From the NCBI RefSeq assembly GCF_049999945.1, contig NZ_JBLYUB010000013.1, forward strand, positions 138,866 through 202,865: 64,000 nt of DNA, in the 5' to 3' direction. Positions 14,844 to 27,568 of the stretch are shown piece after piece. Position 1 is the first letter of the stretch, and each line of letters starts with the position of its first letter. The stretch comes from Planosporangium spinosum. GTDB lineage: Bacteria > Actinomycetota > Actinomycetes > Mycobacteriales > Micromonosporaceae. A program made the translations under genes and the position numbers. The notes under the pieces were generated by a model. It worked only from the letters and a program-made list of their open reading frames with translations. It made no database searches and had not been told where the DNA came from.

Positions 14844-15757
14844 TCCGTCACCTGCTGTCGGCGGCCGACCTGGACGCCGCCACCGCGACGTTCGTCCTCG
14901 ACACCGCCCGCGAGATGGACGCGGCCATGCAGGGCCGCGAGGTCAAGAAGCTGCCGACGCTGCGCGGCCGTACCGTGGTCAACCTCTTCTACGAGGACTC
15001 CACCCGCACCCGGATCTCGTTCGAGGCCGCGGCCAAGCGACTGAGCGCCGACGTGATCAACTTCTCGGCCAAGGGGTCGAGCGTGTCCAAGGGGGAGAGC
15101 CTCAAGGACACCGCGCTGACCCTGCAGGCGATGGGCGCCGACGCGGTCGTGATCCGCCACTCCGCGTCCGGGGCGCCGCACCGGCTGGCGAACTGGATCG
15201 ACGGCACCGTGGTCAACGCCGGCGACGGCACCCACGAGCACCCCACCCAGGCCCTGCTGGACGCGTACACGATGCGGGCGCGGCTGGGCCGGCTGGCCGG
15301 CCTGAACGTCGCGATCGTCGGCGACGTGCTGCACAGCCGGGTGGCCCGCTCCAACGTCCTGCTGCTGCACACCCTCGGCGCGAAGGTGACGCTGGTCGCG
15401 CCGCCGACGCTGCTGCCGGTCGGGGTGGGCGCGTGGCCGGCGGAGACCAGCTACCACCTCGACGCGGTGCTGCCAGAAGCGGACGTGGTGATGATGCTGC
15501 GGGTCCAGCGCGAGCGGATGGACCAGGCGTACTTCCCGTCGGCCCGGGAGTACTCGCGCCGCTACGGCCTGGACGCCGCGCGGATGCGGCGGCTGCCCGA
15601 GCACGCGATCGTGATGCACCCGGGGCCGATGAACCGCGGCATGGAGATCGCTCCGGAGGTCGCGGACTCCGCCCGCTCCACCATCGTCGAGCAGGTCGCC
15701 AACGGCGTGAACGTCCGGATGGCCGTGCTCTACCTGTTGCTCGGAGGGAAGGCATGA
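14840..15757 (+). CDS. pyrB: aspartate carbamoyltransferase catalytic chain
   Basis: 305-residue enzyme making carbamoyl-L-aspartate. The carbamoyl phosphate motif YEDSTRTRISFE, the SGAPHRLA loop (family HPxQA and HxxS regions), GTHEHPTQALLDAYT and VMHPGPMNRG are all intact. The N-terminal helix IRHLLSAADL is typical. No regulatory chain gene is present, as usual in actinobacteria. ATG overlaps pyrR, and the stop overlaps pyrC (ATGA), so translation of the three is coupled. Confidence 0.95.
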   Translation: MIRHLLSAADLDAATATFVLDTAREMDAAMQGREVKKLPTLRGRTVVNLFYEDSTRTRISFEAAAKRLSADVINFSAKGSSVSKGESLKDTALTLQAMGADAVVIRHSASGAPHRLANWIDGTVVNAGDGTHEHPTQALLDAYTMRARLGRLAGLNVAIVGDVLHSRVARSNVLLLHTLGAKVTLVAPPTLLPVGVGAWPAETSYHLDAVLPEADVVMMLRVQRERMDQAYFPSAREYSRRYGLDAARMRRLPEHAIVMHPGPMNRGMEIAPEVADSARSTIVEQVANGVNVRMAVLYLLLGGKA

Positions 15758-17030
15758 CGTACCTGATCAAGGGTGTGAGCGTTCTGGGTGGCCCTGTGAC
15801 GGACCTCCTGGTCCGCGACGGGGTCGTCGCGGAGCTGGGCACCGGGCTGTCCGCGGCCGGCGCCCGGGTGATCGACGCCGACGGTCTGGTGGCCCTGCCA
15901 GGGCTCGTGGACCTGCACACCCACCTGCGCGAACCCGGCCGCGAGGATGCCGAGACGGTCGAGACCGGCTCGCGGGCGGCCGCGCTGGGCGGGTACACCG
16001 CGGTCTGCGCGATGGCGAACACCTCGCCGGTGGCCGACACCGCGGGCGTGGTCGAGCAGGTCTGGCGGCTGGGCCGGGAGGCCGGGCTGGTCGACGTGCA
16101 GCCGGTTGGCGCGGTCACCGTCGGCCTGGCCGGTGAGCAGCTCGCCGAGCTGGGCGCGATGGCCGACTCGGCGGCCCGGGTGCGGATCTTCTCCGACGAC
16201 GGTCACTGCGTGCACGACCCGCGCCTGATGCGCCGGGCCCTGGAGTACGTCAAGGCGTTCGACGGTGTGGTGGCCCAGCATGCCGAGGAGCCGCGGCTGA
16301 CCGCGGGCGCCCAGATGCACGAGGGCGAGGTCGCCGCCCGCCTGGGCATGACCGGCTGGCCGGCCGTGGCCGAGGAGTCGATCATCGCTCGGGACGTGCT
16401 GCTGGCCGAGCACGTCGGCGCGCGGCTGCACGTCTGCCACGTGTCCACCGCCGGCAGCGTCGAGATCCTGCGCTGGGCCAAGCGGCGCGGGGTACGGGTC
16501 ACCGCCGAGGTCACCCCGCACCACCTGCTGCTCACCGACGAGCGGGCGACCTCGTACGACCCGGTCTTCAAGGTCAACCCGCCGCTGCGGACCCCCGCCG
16601 ACGTCACCGCGCTGCGCGACGGCCTGGCCGACGGTGTGATCGACATCGTGGCCACCGACCACGCGCCGCACGCGGTGGAGGACAAGGAGTGCGAGTGGGC
16701 CTACGCACGGCCGGGAATGCTGGGCCTGGAAACGGCGCTGTCGATCGTGGTCGACGTGGCGCTGGACCGGCTCGGCTGGGACGGGATCGCGCAGCGGATG
16801 TCGCGCACCCCGGCCCGCATCGCCGGCCTGGCCGAGCACGGCCTGGATCCGGCGGTCGGCGTCCCGGCCAACCTGACCCTGATCGACCCGGCCGCCCGCT
16901 GGACGGTCGAGCCGGGTGACCTGGCCAGCCGTAGCCGCAACACCCCGTACGCGGCAATGACGCTGCCGGCGCGGGTGATCGCGACGTTCCTGCGCGGCGA
17001 ACCCACGGTCCTCGACGGAAAGGCAACTAA

Positions 17031-17034
<4 letters not shown>
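15754..17034 (+). CDS. pyrC: dihydroorotase
   Basis: 426-residue class I dihydroorotase cyclising carbamoyl aspartate. Metal ligands are in DLHTHLREPGRED; the active-site loop has FSDDGHC; AQHAEE and HVCHVSTAGS carry further histidines; ATDHAPH holds the catalytic Asp. ATG 15754 has GGAGGGAAG 6 bases upstream. It overlaps pyrB at its start and carA at its end. Confidence 0.95.
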
Positions 17035-21528
<4,494 letters not shown>

Positions 21529-21536
21529 CGTGGGTT

Positions 21537-21571
21537 GGCGCGCTCCCGGCCGTCCCGGCCGGGAGCGCGCC
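21537..21571 (+). terminator. hairpin between carB and pyrD
   Basis: Perfect 15-bp arms GGCGCGCTCCCGGCC (21537-21551) and GGCCGGGAGCGCGCC (21557-21571), 5-base loop. GGCCGGGAGCGC occurs again 15 bases later. No U tract; it may attenuate rather than end the operon. Confidence 0.55.
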
Positions 21572-21622
21572 GACGCCGGGGTGGTCGGCCGGGAGCGCAC
21601 GCCGACAGAGGGTGGGTAGCCG

Positions 21623-22645
21623 GTGAACGTGTACGAGAAGCTCGCGCGGCCGGTGCTGTTCCGCACGGGGGGCGGCGACGCCGAGGCGGCCCACGAGTCG
21701 ACGCTGCGCTGGCTCGCCCGGGTGGGCCGGGTGGCGCCCCGCCGGCCGTACTCGCCGCCGGGCGCGGCGACGACGGTCTTCGGCGTCCGGTTCCCCAACC
21801 CGGTCGGGCTCGCCGCGGGCATGGACAAGGACGGTCGCGCGCTACCCGCCTGGCCGGCGCTCGGGTTCGGCTTCGTCGAGGTCGGCACGGTCACGTGGCA
21901 CCCGCAACCGGGCAACGACCGGCCCCGGCTGTTCCGGTTGCCGGACAGCCGGGCCATCGTCAACCGGATGGGGTTCAACAACGCCGGTGCGACCGCGCTG
22001 GCGGCCCGCCTGTCGGGCTTGAGGCCGCTCGCGGTGCCGCTGGGTATCAGCCTGGGCAAGTCGAAGGTGACGCCGCTGGAGGACGCCGTCGCCGACTACG
22101 TGTCGTCGCTGACCGCGCTGTACCCGTACGGCGACTACTTCGCCGTCAACGTCTCCTCGCCCAACACGCCGGGCCTGCGGACGTTGCAGGACCGTGGCCA
22201 CCTGGACGCGCTGCTCGGCGCGCTGCGGGCGGTGGGGCCGAAGCCGCTGCTGGTCAAGGTGGCGCCGGACCTCACCGACGCGGCGCTGGGGGAGGTGCTG
22301 GAGGTGTGCGCCGCCCACCGGGTGGACGGGCTGATCGCCACGAACACGACCCTGGCCCGCGATGGTGTGGCGCCGGCCGACGCGGCGGCCGGGGCGCAGG
22401 CGGGCGGGTTGAGCGGCGCGCCGCTGACCGAACGGGCCCGCGAGGTGGTGAGCTTCGTGACCCGCGAGACCGGCGGCCGGCTGCCGGTGATCGGGGTGGG
22501 CGGGATCATGGACCCCGACGACGCCCTGCGGTTGCGGGACGCGGGCGCCAGTCTGGTCCAGGTGTACACCGGCCTGATCTTCCGCGGGCCGGGGCTCGTA
22601 CGCGGCTGCGTGCGGGGCTTGAGTCGACGAGGAGCAGCGGTATGA
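21623..22645 (+). CDS. pyrD: dihydroorotate dehydrogenase (quinone), class 2
   Basis: 340-residue FMN enzyme oxidising dihydroorotate with menaquinone at the membrane. The class 2 N-terminal helical extension (MNVYEKLARPVLF) is present. Core motifs: NPVGLAAGMDKDG, NRMGFNNAG, NVSSPNTPGLR with the catalytic Ser, NTTLAR, and phosphate-binding GVGGIMDPDDA and VYTGLIFRGPG. GTG 21623 has only a weak GAGGGTGGG site. It overlaps pyrF by 4 bases and follows a hairpin after carB. Confidence 0.94.
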   Translation: MNVYEKLARPVLFRTGGGDAEAAHESTLRWLARVGRVAPRRPYSPPGAATTVFGVRFPNPVGLAAGMDKDGRALPAWPALGFGFVEVGTVTWHPQPGNDRPRLFRLPDSRAIVNRMGFNNAGATALAARLSGLRPLAVPLGISLGKSKVTPLEDAVADYVSSLTALYPYGDYFAVNVSSPNTPGLRTLQDRGHLDALLGALRAVGPKPLLVKVAPDLTDAALGEVLEVCAAHRVDGLIATNTTLARDGVAPADAAAGAQAGGLSGAPLTERAREVVSFVTRETGGRLPVIGVGGIMDPDDALRLRDAGASLVQVYTGLIFRGPGLVRGCVRGLSRRGAAV

Positions 22646-23487
22646 GCGAGGGACGGTTCGGGGCGCGGTTGCGGGCCGCGATGGACACGCGGGGACCGCT
22701 GTGCGTCGGCATCGATCCGCACCCGTCGTTGCTGTCCGCGTGGGGCCTGCCGGACACACCCGCGGGCCTGGAACGGTTCACCCGAACGGTGGTCGAGGCG
22801 GTCGGCGAGCGGGCCGCGGTGGTGAAGCCGCAGTCCGCCTTTTTCGAGAGATTTGGGTCACAGGGGATAGCCGTGCTTGAGTCGGCTATCCGACAGTTGC
22901 GCGATGCGGACGCATTGACCATCCTCGACGTCAAGCGCGGCGACATCGGATCGACGGCCGCCGCGTACGCCGACGCGTACCTCGATCCGGCGAGTCCGCT
23001 CCGCGTCGACGCGATCACTGCGAGTCCGTATCTGGGCTTCGGTTCGCTCACTCCGATGATCGAAAAAGCGGTCGCCACGGGCGCCGGAGTGTTCGTCCTG
23101 GCGCTGACGTCCAACCCCGAGGGGCCGGCGGTCCAGCACGCCCGTACGGCCGACGGGCGCACCGTCGCGCAGCTCGTCATCGATGAGATTTCCCAGCTCA
23201 ACGCGGGTGTGGAGCCGCTGGGGGACATCGGTGCCGTGGTCGGCGCGACGGTCGGCGAGACCGGCCACGACATGAGCGACCTGGGCGGTCCGGTGCTCGT
23301 TCCGGGCCTCGGCGCCCAGGGCGGACGGCCCGATGACCTGCGCACCGTCTTCGGCGACGACCTGAGTTCCGTGCTGCCCTCGTACTCCCGCGAGATCCTG
23401 TCCGCGGGCCCCTCGGCCGCCGGGTTGCGGGACTCGCTGGACCGGCTTATGGACGCCTGTCGGAGGGTGGTGCAGCCGATCAGATGA
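22642..23487 (+). CDS. pyrF: orotidine 5'-phosphate decarboxylase, type 2
   Basis: 281-residue decarboxylase giving UMP, the long type 2 form of mycobacteria and myxobacteria. Phosphate and substrate motifs are GIDPHPSLL, VVKPQSAFFE and the catalytic DVKRGDIGSTAAAYA; VPGLGAQGG binds phosphate. It starts at ATG 22642 overlapping pyrD and is the last pyr gene. The first bases ATGAGCGAGGG are the same as in the intergenic micro-ORF repeats, but the protein is normal from residue 4. Confidence 0.94.
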   Translation: MSEGRFGARLRAAMDTRGPLCVGIDPHPSLLSAWGLPDTPAGLERFTRTVVEAVGERAAVVKPQSAFFERFGSQGIAVLESAIRQLRDADALTILDVKRGDIGSTAAAYADAYLDPASPLRVDAITASPYLGFGSLTPMIEKAVATGAGVFVLALTSNPEGPAVQHARTADGRTVAQLVIDEISQLNAGVEPLGDIGAVVGATVGETGHDMSDLGGPVLVPGLGAQGGRPDDLRTVFGDDLSSVLPSYSREILSAGPSAAGLRDSLDRLMDACRRVVQPIR

Positions 23488-23554
23488 CGCGAACGGAGTG
23501 TGATCAAGGCACTCCAACGTTGCTGAATCGGCCGTAGACCGCTAGTTTTCCCCG

Positions 23555-23592
23555 CGCTAGCAACACGCAATTCCGCTAGCACTGCGCAATTC
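23555..23592 (+). repeat. two adjacent 19-bp direct repeats upstream of mihF
   Basis: Units 23555-23573 and 23574-23592 share CGCTAGCA at one end and CGCAATTC at the other (16 of 19 identical). GCTAGTTTTC just upstream may be a third half unit. They lie 40-75 bases before the mihF start, where an operator would sit. They are markedly more AT-rich than their surroundings. Confidence 0.7.
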
Positions 23593-23630
23593 ATGGACTA
23601 CCGTTTCGTCAAGGGACCCGAGGAGACCTG

Positions 23631-23954
23631 GTGCCGCTCCCGTCATTGAGCCCCGAACAGCGCGCTGCCGCTCTGGAGAAGGCTGCGGAGATCCGTAAGG
23701 CTCGTGCTGAGCTCAAAGAGCAGCTCAAGCAGGGCAAGACCACGCTCGCCAAGGTGCTCGACCAGGCTGAGTCCGACGACGTCGTCGGCAAGCTGAAGGT
23801 GTCGGCCGTCCTGCAGGCGATGCCTGGAATCGGCAAGATCCGTGCGACTCAGATCATGGAGAAGCTCAAGATCGCCGACAGCCGGCGCCTGCGTGGCCTC
23901 GGCGAGCAGCAGCGCAAGGCACTGCTTGGGGAGTTCTCTACCAACGGCAAGTGA
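23631..23954 (+). CDS. mihF: actinobacterial integration host factor (mIHF)
   Basis: 107-residue nucleoid-associated DNA-binding protein. Lysine-rich N-terminal helices (ARAELKEQLKQGKTTLAKVL) lead to the helix-two-turn-helix DNA-binding part KVSAVLQAMPGIGKIRATQIMEK and RLRGLGEQQRKALL. In mycobacteria it is essential and bends DNA. GTG 23631 follows GAGGAGA at a 6-base spacing. It precedes gmk by 20 bases, an order fixed in actinobacteria. Confidence 0.94.
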   Translation: MPLPSLSPEQRAAALEKAAEIRKARAELKEQLKQGKTTLAKVLDQAESDDVVGKLKVSAVLQAMPGIGKIRATQIMEKLKIADSRRLRGLGEQQRKALLGEFSTNGK

Positions 23955-23974
23955 GCGTTGTGTAGAAACAAGCA

Positions 23975-24562
23975 GTGAGCAATGACGACGACGCGCGCCC
24001 GGGTTCAGCTCGACTGACGGTCCTCTCCGGCCCCAGCGGGGTCGGCAAGGACAGTGTGATCGAGCTGATCCGGGCGCGCTCGCCCTGGGTGAGGCTGTCC
24101 GTGTCGGTCACCACCCGGCGCAAGCGTGACTACGAGATCGACGGAACCCACTACCACTTCGTGACCCGGGCCGAGTTCCAGCGCATGGTCGCGGCCGGGG
24201 AGCTGCTGGAGTGGGCGGAGTTCGCCGGCAACCTGTACGGCACTCCACGGGCCCAGGTCGAGGGGTACATCTCGCAGGGCATCCCGGTGCTGCTGAAGAT
24301 CGACATTCAGGGCGCCCGTCAGGTGCGGGCCGCGATGCCCGACGCGCAACTGGTCTTCCTCGCCCCGCCCAGCGTCGAGGAGCTGGAGCGCCGGCTCGTC
24401 GGCCGGGGTACCGAGGACCCCGAGACGATCGCGCGCCGGCTGGAGCACGCCCACGAGGAGCTGGAGGCCCGCAAGGAGTTCGACGAGGTCGTGATCAACG
24501 ACTCGATCGAACGCGCGGCGAGCGAACTGGTAAGCTTGCTCGGTTCTCCAGCACTCCGCTGA
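23975..24562 (+). CDS. gmk: guanylate kinase
   Basis: 195-residue kinase converting GMP to GDP. P-loop GPSGVGKDS near residue 16; GMP-binding SVSVTTRRKRDYEIDGTHY; GTPRAQVE; IDIQGARQVR; and the lid RLVGRGTEDPETIARRL. GTG 23975 was chosen because it leaves a short N-terminus ahead of the P-loop. Tandem 12-base repeats begin a few bases after the stop. Confidence 0.94.
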   Translation: MSNDDDARPGSARLTVLSGPSGVGKDSVIELIRARSPWVRLSVSVTTRRKRDYEIDGTHYHFVTRAEFQRMVAAGELLEWAEFAGNLYGTPRAQVEGYISQGIPVLLKIDIQGARQVRAAMPDAQLVFLAPPSVEELERRLVGRGTEDPETIARRLEHAHEELEARKEFDEVVINDSIERAASELVSLLGSPALR

Positions 24563-24573
24563 GTGCTACAGCC

Positions 24574-24624
24574 TGCTGAGAAGTGCTACGGCTTTGCTGA
24601 GAACTGCCGATTTGCTGAGAACTG
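24574..24624 (+). repeat. three direct repeats TGCTGAGAA(G/C)TG before rpoZ
   Basis: Copies at 24574-24585, 24595-24606 and 24613-24624, spaced 21 and 18 bases; a partial copy CGCTGAGTG lies at 24558. The stretch ends about 30 bases before the rpoZ start. Spacing near two helical turns suggests a binding array. Confidence 0.7.
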
Positions 24625-24653
24625 TCGTCTAGTCTCGTCTCGAGGATTTCACC

Positions 24654-24917
24654 GTGTCCGGAATCGTGGCCAGCCCCGAGGGCATCACCAACCCGCCGAT
24701 CGACGAGCTGCTGGAGAAGACCACCTCCAAGTACGCCCTAGTGATCTTCGCTGCCAAGCGCGCCCGCCAGATCAACGCGTACTACAGCCAGCTCGGCGAG
24801 GGCCTGCTGGAGTACGTCGGTCCGCTGGTGGAGACCACGCCGCAGGAGAAGCCGCTCTCGATCGCCATGCGCGAGATCAACTCGTCCCTCCTGACCGCTG
24901 AGCCGATCGAAGGCTGA
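24654..24917 (+). CDS. rpoZ: RNA polymerase omega subunit
   Basis: 87-residue omega subunit, which supports assembly of beta prime. The signature NPPIDELLEKTTSKYALVI and AAKRARQINAYYSQLGEG is complete, with the C-terminal KPLSIAMREI. GTG 24654 has a weak CGAGGA site 8 bases upstream. It lies between gmk and coaBC as in other actinobacteria. Confidence 0.95.
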   Translation: MSGIVASPEGITNPPIDELLEKTTSKYALVIFAAKRARQINAYYSQLGEGLLEYVGPLVETTPQEKPLSIAMREINSSLLTAEPIEG

Positions 24918-24992
24918 GCGTCTCACCGAGCGGAGCGGGGTCATCGACACGTCCGGCCGTCACGGCCTCGTCCGGCCAACTGGAGCGAGGTC
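24918..24992 (+). repeat. possible remnant of the micro-ORF repeat before coaBC
   Basis: The interval holds CACCGAGCGGAGCGGGGTCAT, close to the 3' half of the pheS copy (CACCGAGCGAAGCGAGGTGG), then GGCCGTCACGGCC, and ends with GGAGCGAGGTC before the coaBC ATG. No intact micro-ORF is left. Confidence 0.4.
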
Positions 24993-26213
24993 ATGACCGA
25001 GGTCGTTCTCGGCGTATCCGGGGGGATCGCCGCCTATAAGGCGTGCGAGCTGCTCCGGCTGTTCACCGAGTCCGGGCACCGGGTGCGGGTCGTGCCCACC
25101 GCGGCCGCGCTGCGGTTCGTCGGCGCACCCACCTGGGCGGCGCTCTCCGGCCAGCCGGTGAGTACCGACGTCTGGGACGACGTGCACGAGGTTCCGCACG
25201 TGCGCCTCGGCCAGCGTGCCGACCTCGTCGTCGTGGCCCCCGCTACCGCCGACGTGCTCGCCAAGGCCGCCACCGGCCAGGCCGACGACCTGCTCACCAA
25301 CACGCTCCTGACGGCGCGCTGCCCGGTGGTGTACGCGCCGGCGATGCACACCGAGATGTGGGAGCACCCGGCGACCGTGGCGAACGTGGCCACCCTGCGC
25401 CGGCGCGGTGCCGTCGTCATCGAGCCCGCCGTCGGCCGGCTCACCGGCGCCGACACCGGCAAGGGCCGGCTGCCCGACCCGGCGGAGATCTTCGCGGTCG
25501 CCCGGCGGGTGCTCGCCCGCCCCGACCAGCAACCCGACCTGGCGGGTCGGCACGTGGTCGTCACCGCGGGGGGTACCCGTGAACCGCTGGACCCGGTGCG
25601 GTTCATCGGCAACCGGTCGTCGGGCAAGCAGGGGTACGCCTTCGCCCGTGCCGCGGCCGCCCGCGGCGCCCGGGTCACGGTCGTGTCGGCCAACGTCACG
25701 CTGCCCGACCCGGCCGGTGTGACGGTCGTGCGCGTCGGCACCACCGAGGAGCTGCGACAGGCGACCCTCAAGGCGGCCGAGGACGCGGACGTGATCGTGA
25801 TGGCCGCCGCGCCCTGCGACTTCCGGCCGGCGCGGTACGAGGCCGAGAAGATCAAGAAGCGGGAGGGCGCGGACGCGCCCACGCTCGACCTGGTCGCGAC
25901 CGCGGACATCGCCGCCGAGCTGGGCGCGCGCAAGCCGCCCGGGCAGGTGCTGGTCGCGTTCGCCGCCGAGACCGCCGCCGAGCCGGTCGCGCTGGCCAAT
26001 GCTCGGGAAAAGTTGCTACGCAAACGCGCCGATCTCATAGTGGTCAACGAGGTCGGTGCGGACCGCACCTTCGGGGCCGACACCAACGCCGCCGTCGTCC
26101 TCGGTGCCGCGATTGAACCGACCCGAATCGGGGAGCGATCCAAGGAGGACCTGGCCGATGCCGTCCTCGACCTGGCGGTGAACTGCCTGCCGCGCACTGC
26201 CGGTACGGAATGA
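24993..26213 (+). CDS. coaBC: bifunctional phosphopantothenoylcysteine decarboxylase / phosphopantothenate-cysteine ligase
   Basis: 406-residue coenzyme A enzyme (Dfp). The N-terminal FMN decarboxylase has GVSGGIAAYKACELLR, VPHVRLGQRADL with the catalytic His, PATADVLAK and PAMHTEMW. The C-terminal ligase starts near residue 190: VVTAGGTREPLDPVRFIGN, SSGKQGYA, and the KIKKREG dimerisation lysines. ATG 24993 has GGAGCGAGG about 3 bases upstream. Confidence 0.94.
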   Translation: MTEVVLGVSGGIAAYKACELLRLFTESGHRVRVVPTAAALRFVGAPTWAALSGQPVSTDVWDDVHEVPHVRLGQRADLVVVAPATADVLAKAATGQADDLLTNTLLTARCPVVYAPAMHTEMWEHPATVANVATLRRRGAVVIEPAVGRLTGADTGKGRLPDPAEIFAVARRVLARPDQQPDLAGRHVVVTAGGTREPLDPVRFIGNRSSGKQGYAFARAAAARGARVTVVSANVTLPDPAGVTVVRVGTTEELRQATLKAAEDADVIVMAAAPCDFRPARYEAEKIKKREGADAPTLDLVATADIAAELGARKPPGQVLVAFAAETAAEPVALANAREKLLRKRADLIVVNEVGADRTFGADTNAAVVLGAAIEPTRIGERSKEDLADAVLDLAVNCLPRTAGTE

Positions 26214-26243
26214 TCCCGCACCCCCGTTCTATCCGACAGCTTC

Positions 26244-26249
26244 TACACT
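26244..26249 (+). promoter_or_regulatory. candidate -10 before metK
   Basis: TACACT 31 bases before the metK GTG; transcription would start near 26256 and include the AAAGGAGCACC site. No SAM riboswitch structure is seen. Confidence 0.4.
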
Positions 26250-26280
26250 CTGCGAAAATCTCGAGCCGCAAAGGAGCACC

Positions 26281-27474
26281 GTGGCACGGCGAATGTTCAC
26301 CTCCGAGTCGGTAACCGAGGGCCACCCGGACAAGATCGCTGACCAGATCAGCGACGGGATCCTCGACGCCCTGCTGGGGCAGGATCCGCGCAGCCGGGTC
26401 GCGGTGGAGACGATGATCACCACCGGGCAGGTGCACGTCGCCGGTGAGGTCACCACGTCGGCCTACGCGGACATCCCGTCGATCGTGCGCGAGACGATCC
26501 TCAGCATCGGGTACGACTCGTCGAAGAAGGGCTTCGACGGCGGCTCGTGCGGCGTCAGCGTGTCGATCGGGTCGCAGTCGCCGGACATCGCGCAGGGTGT
26601 GGACGCGGCGCTGGAGTCCCGTACCGGTCAGGCCGACGACTCCCTCGACGCGCAGGGCGCCGGCGACCAGGGCATGATGTTCGGTTTCGCCTGCACGGAG
26701 ACGCCGGAGCTGATGCCGCTGCCGATCGCGCTGGCGCACCGGCTGGCTCGCCGGCTCGCCGCCACCCGCAAGGACGGCACCATCCCGTACCTGCGCCCGG
26801 ACGGCAAGACGCAGGTGACGGTGGAGTACGAGGGCTTCCGCCCGGTGCGGCTGAACACGGTGGTCGTGTCCAGCCAGCACGCCCCGGACATCTCGCTGGA
26901 ATCGCTGCTCGCGCCGGACGTGCGCGAGCACGTGATCGCCCCCGAGCTGGAGAACCTCGGACTCGACGTCGAGGGCTACCGGCTGCTGGTCAACCCGACC
27001 GGCCGGTTCGAGATCGGTGGGCCGATGGGCGACGCCGGCCTGACCGGCCGGAAGATCATCGTCGACACGTACGGCGGGTACGCCCGCCACGGCGGCGGTG
27101 CGTTCTCCGGCAAGGACCCGTCGAAGGTCGACCGCTCGGCGGCGTACGCGATGCGCTGGGTGGCCAAGAACGTGGTGGCCGCCGGCCTGGCCGACCGCTG
27201 CGAGGTGCAGGTGGCGTACGCCATCGGCAAGGCGCACCCGGTCAGCCTGTTCGTGGAGACGTTCGGCACCGAGGTCGTGCCGGTCGACCGGATCGAGAAG
27301 GCGATCGGCGAGGTGTTCGACCTGCGCCCGGCCGCGATCATCCGTGACCTGGACCTGCTGCGCCCGATCTACCGGTTGACGTCCACGTACGGTCACTTCG
27401 GCCGCGAGCTGCCGGAGCTGACCTGGGAGCGCACCGACCGGGTCGCCGACCTCAAGTCGGCCGCCGGCGCCTGA
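26281..27474 (+). CDS. metK: S-adenosylmethionine synthetase
   Basis: 397-residue enzyme making SAM from methionine and ATP. Signatures: FTSESVTEGHPDKIADQISD, the loop GAGDQGMMFGFAC, and GGGAFSGKDPSKVDRSAAY with metal and phosphate ligands. GTG 26281 sits 5 bases after AAAGGAG. It has its own promoter-like sequence and is closed by a long palindrome, so it is probably monocistronic. Confidence 0.96.
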   Translation: MARRMFTSESVTEGHPDKIADQISDGILDALLGQDPRSRVAVETMITTGQVHVAGEVTTSAYADIPSIVRETILSIGYDSSKKGFDGGSCGVSVSIGSQSPDIAQGVDAALESRTGQADDSLDAQGAGDQGMMFGFACTETPELMPLPIALAHRLARRLAATRKDGTIPYLRPDGKTQVTVEYEGFRPVRLNTVVVSSQHAPDISLESLLAPDVREHVIAPELENLGLDVEGYRLLVNPTGRFEIGGPMGDAGLTGRKIIVDTYGGYARHGGGAFSGKDPSKVDRSAAYAMRWVAKNVVAAGLADRCEVQVAYAIGKAHPVSLFVETFGTEVVPVDRIEKAIGEVFDLRPAAIIRDLDLLRPIYRLTSTYGHFGRELPELTWERTDRVADLKSAAGA

Positions 27475-27483
27475 GTTCTTTCC

Positions 27484-27535
27484 GCGATCGTGGCCACGTG
27501 ACGGGGTTATCGGCCCGTCAGGTGGCCATGATCGC
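27484..27535 (+). terminator. 22-bp palindrome after metK
   Basis: Arms 27484-27505 and 27514-27535 match at 20 of 22 positions (left arm starts GCGATCGTGGCCACG) around an 8-base loop GTTATCGG. GATC-ended family member, no U tract. Confidence 0.6.
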
Positions 27536-27556
27536 TGTGTACGGCGCCCGGTCTGC

Positions 27557-27563
27557 TAAGACT
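27557..27563 (+). promoter_or_regulatory. candidate -10 before priA (leaderless start)
   Basis: TAAGACT ends 5 bases before the priA GTG at 27569, too close for a Shine-Dalgarno sequence. Confidence 0.35.
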
Positions 27564-27568
27564 GAGCA

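Noticed and set aside
26214..26280. SAM riboswitch before metK
   Set aside because: The gap is only 67 bases and shows no aptamer stems.
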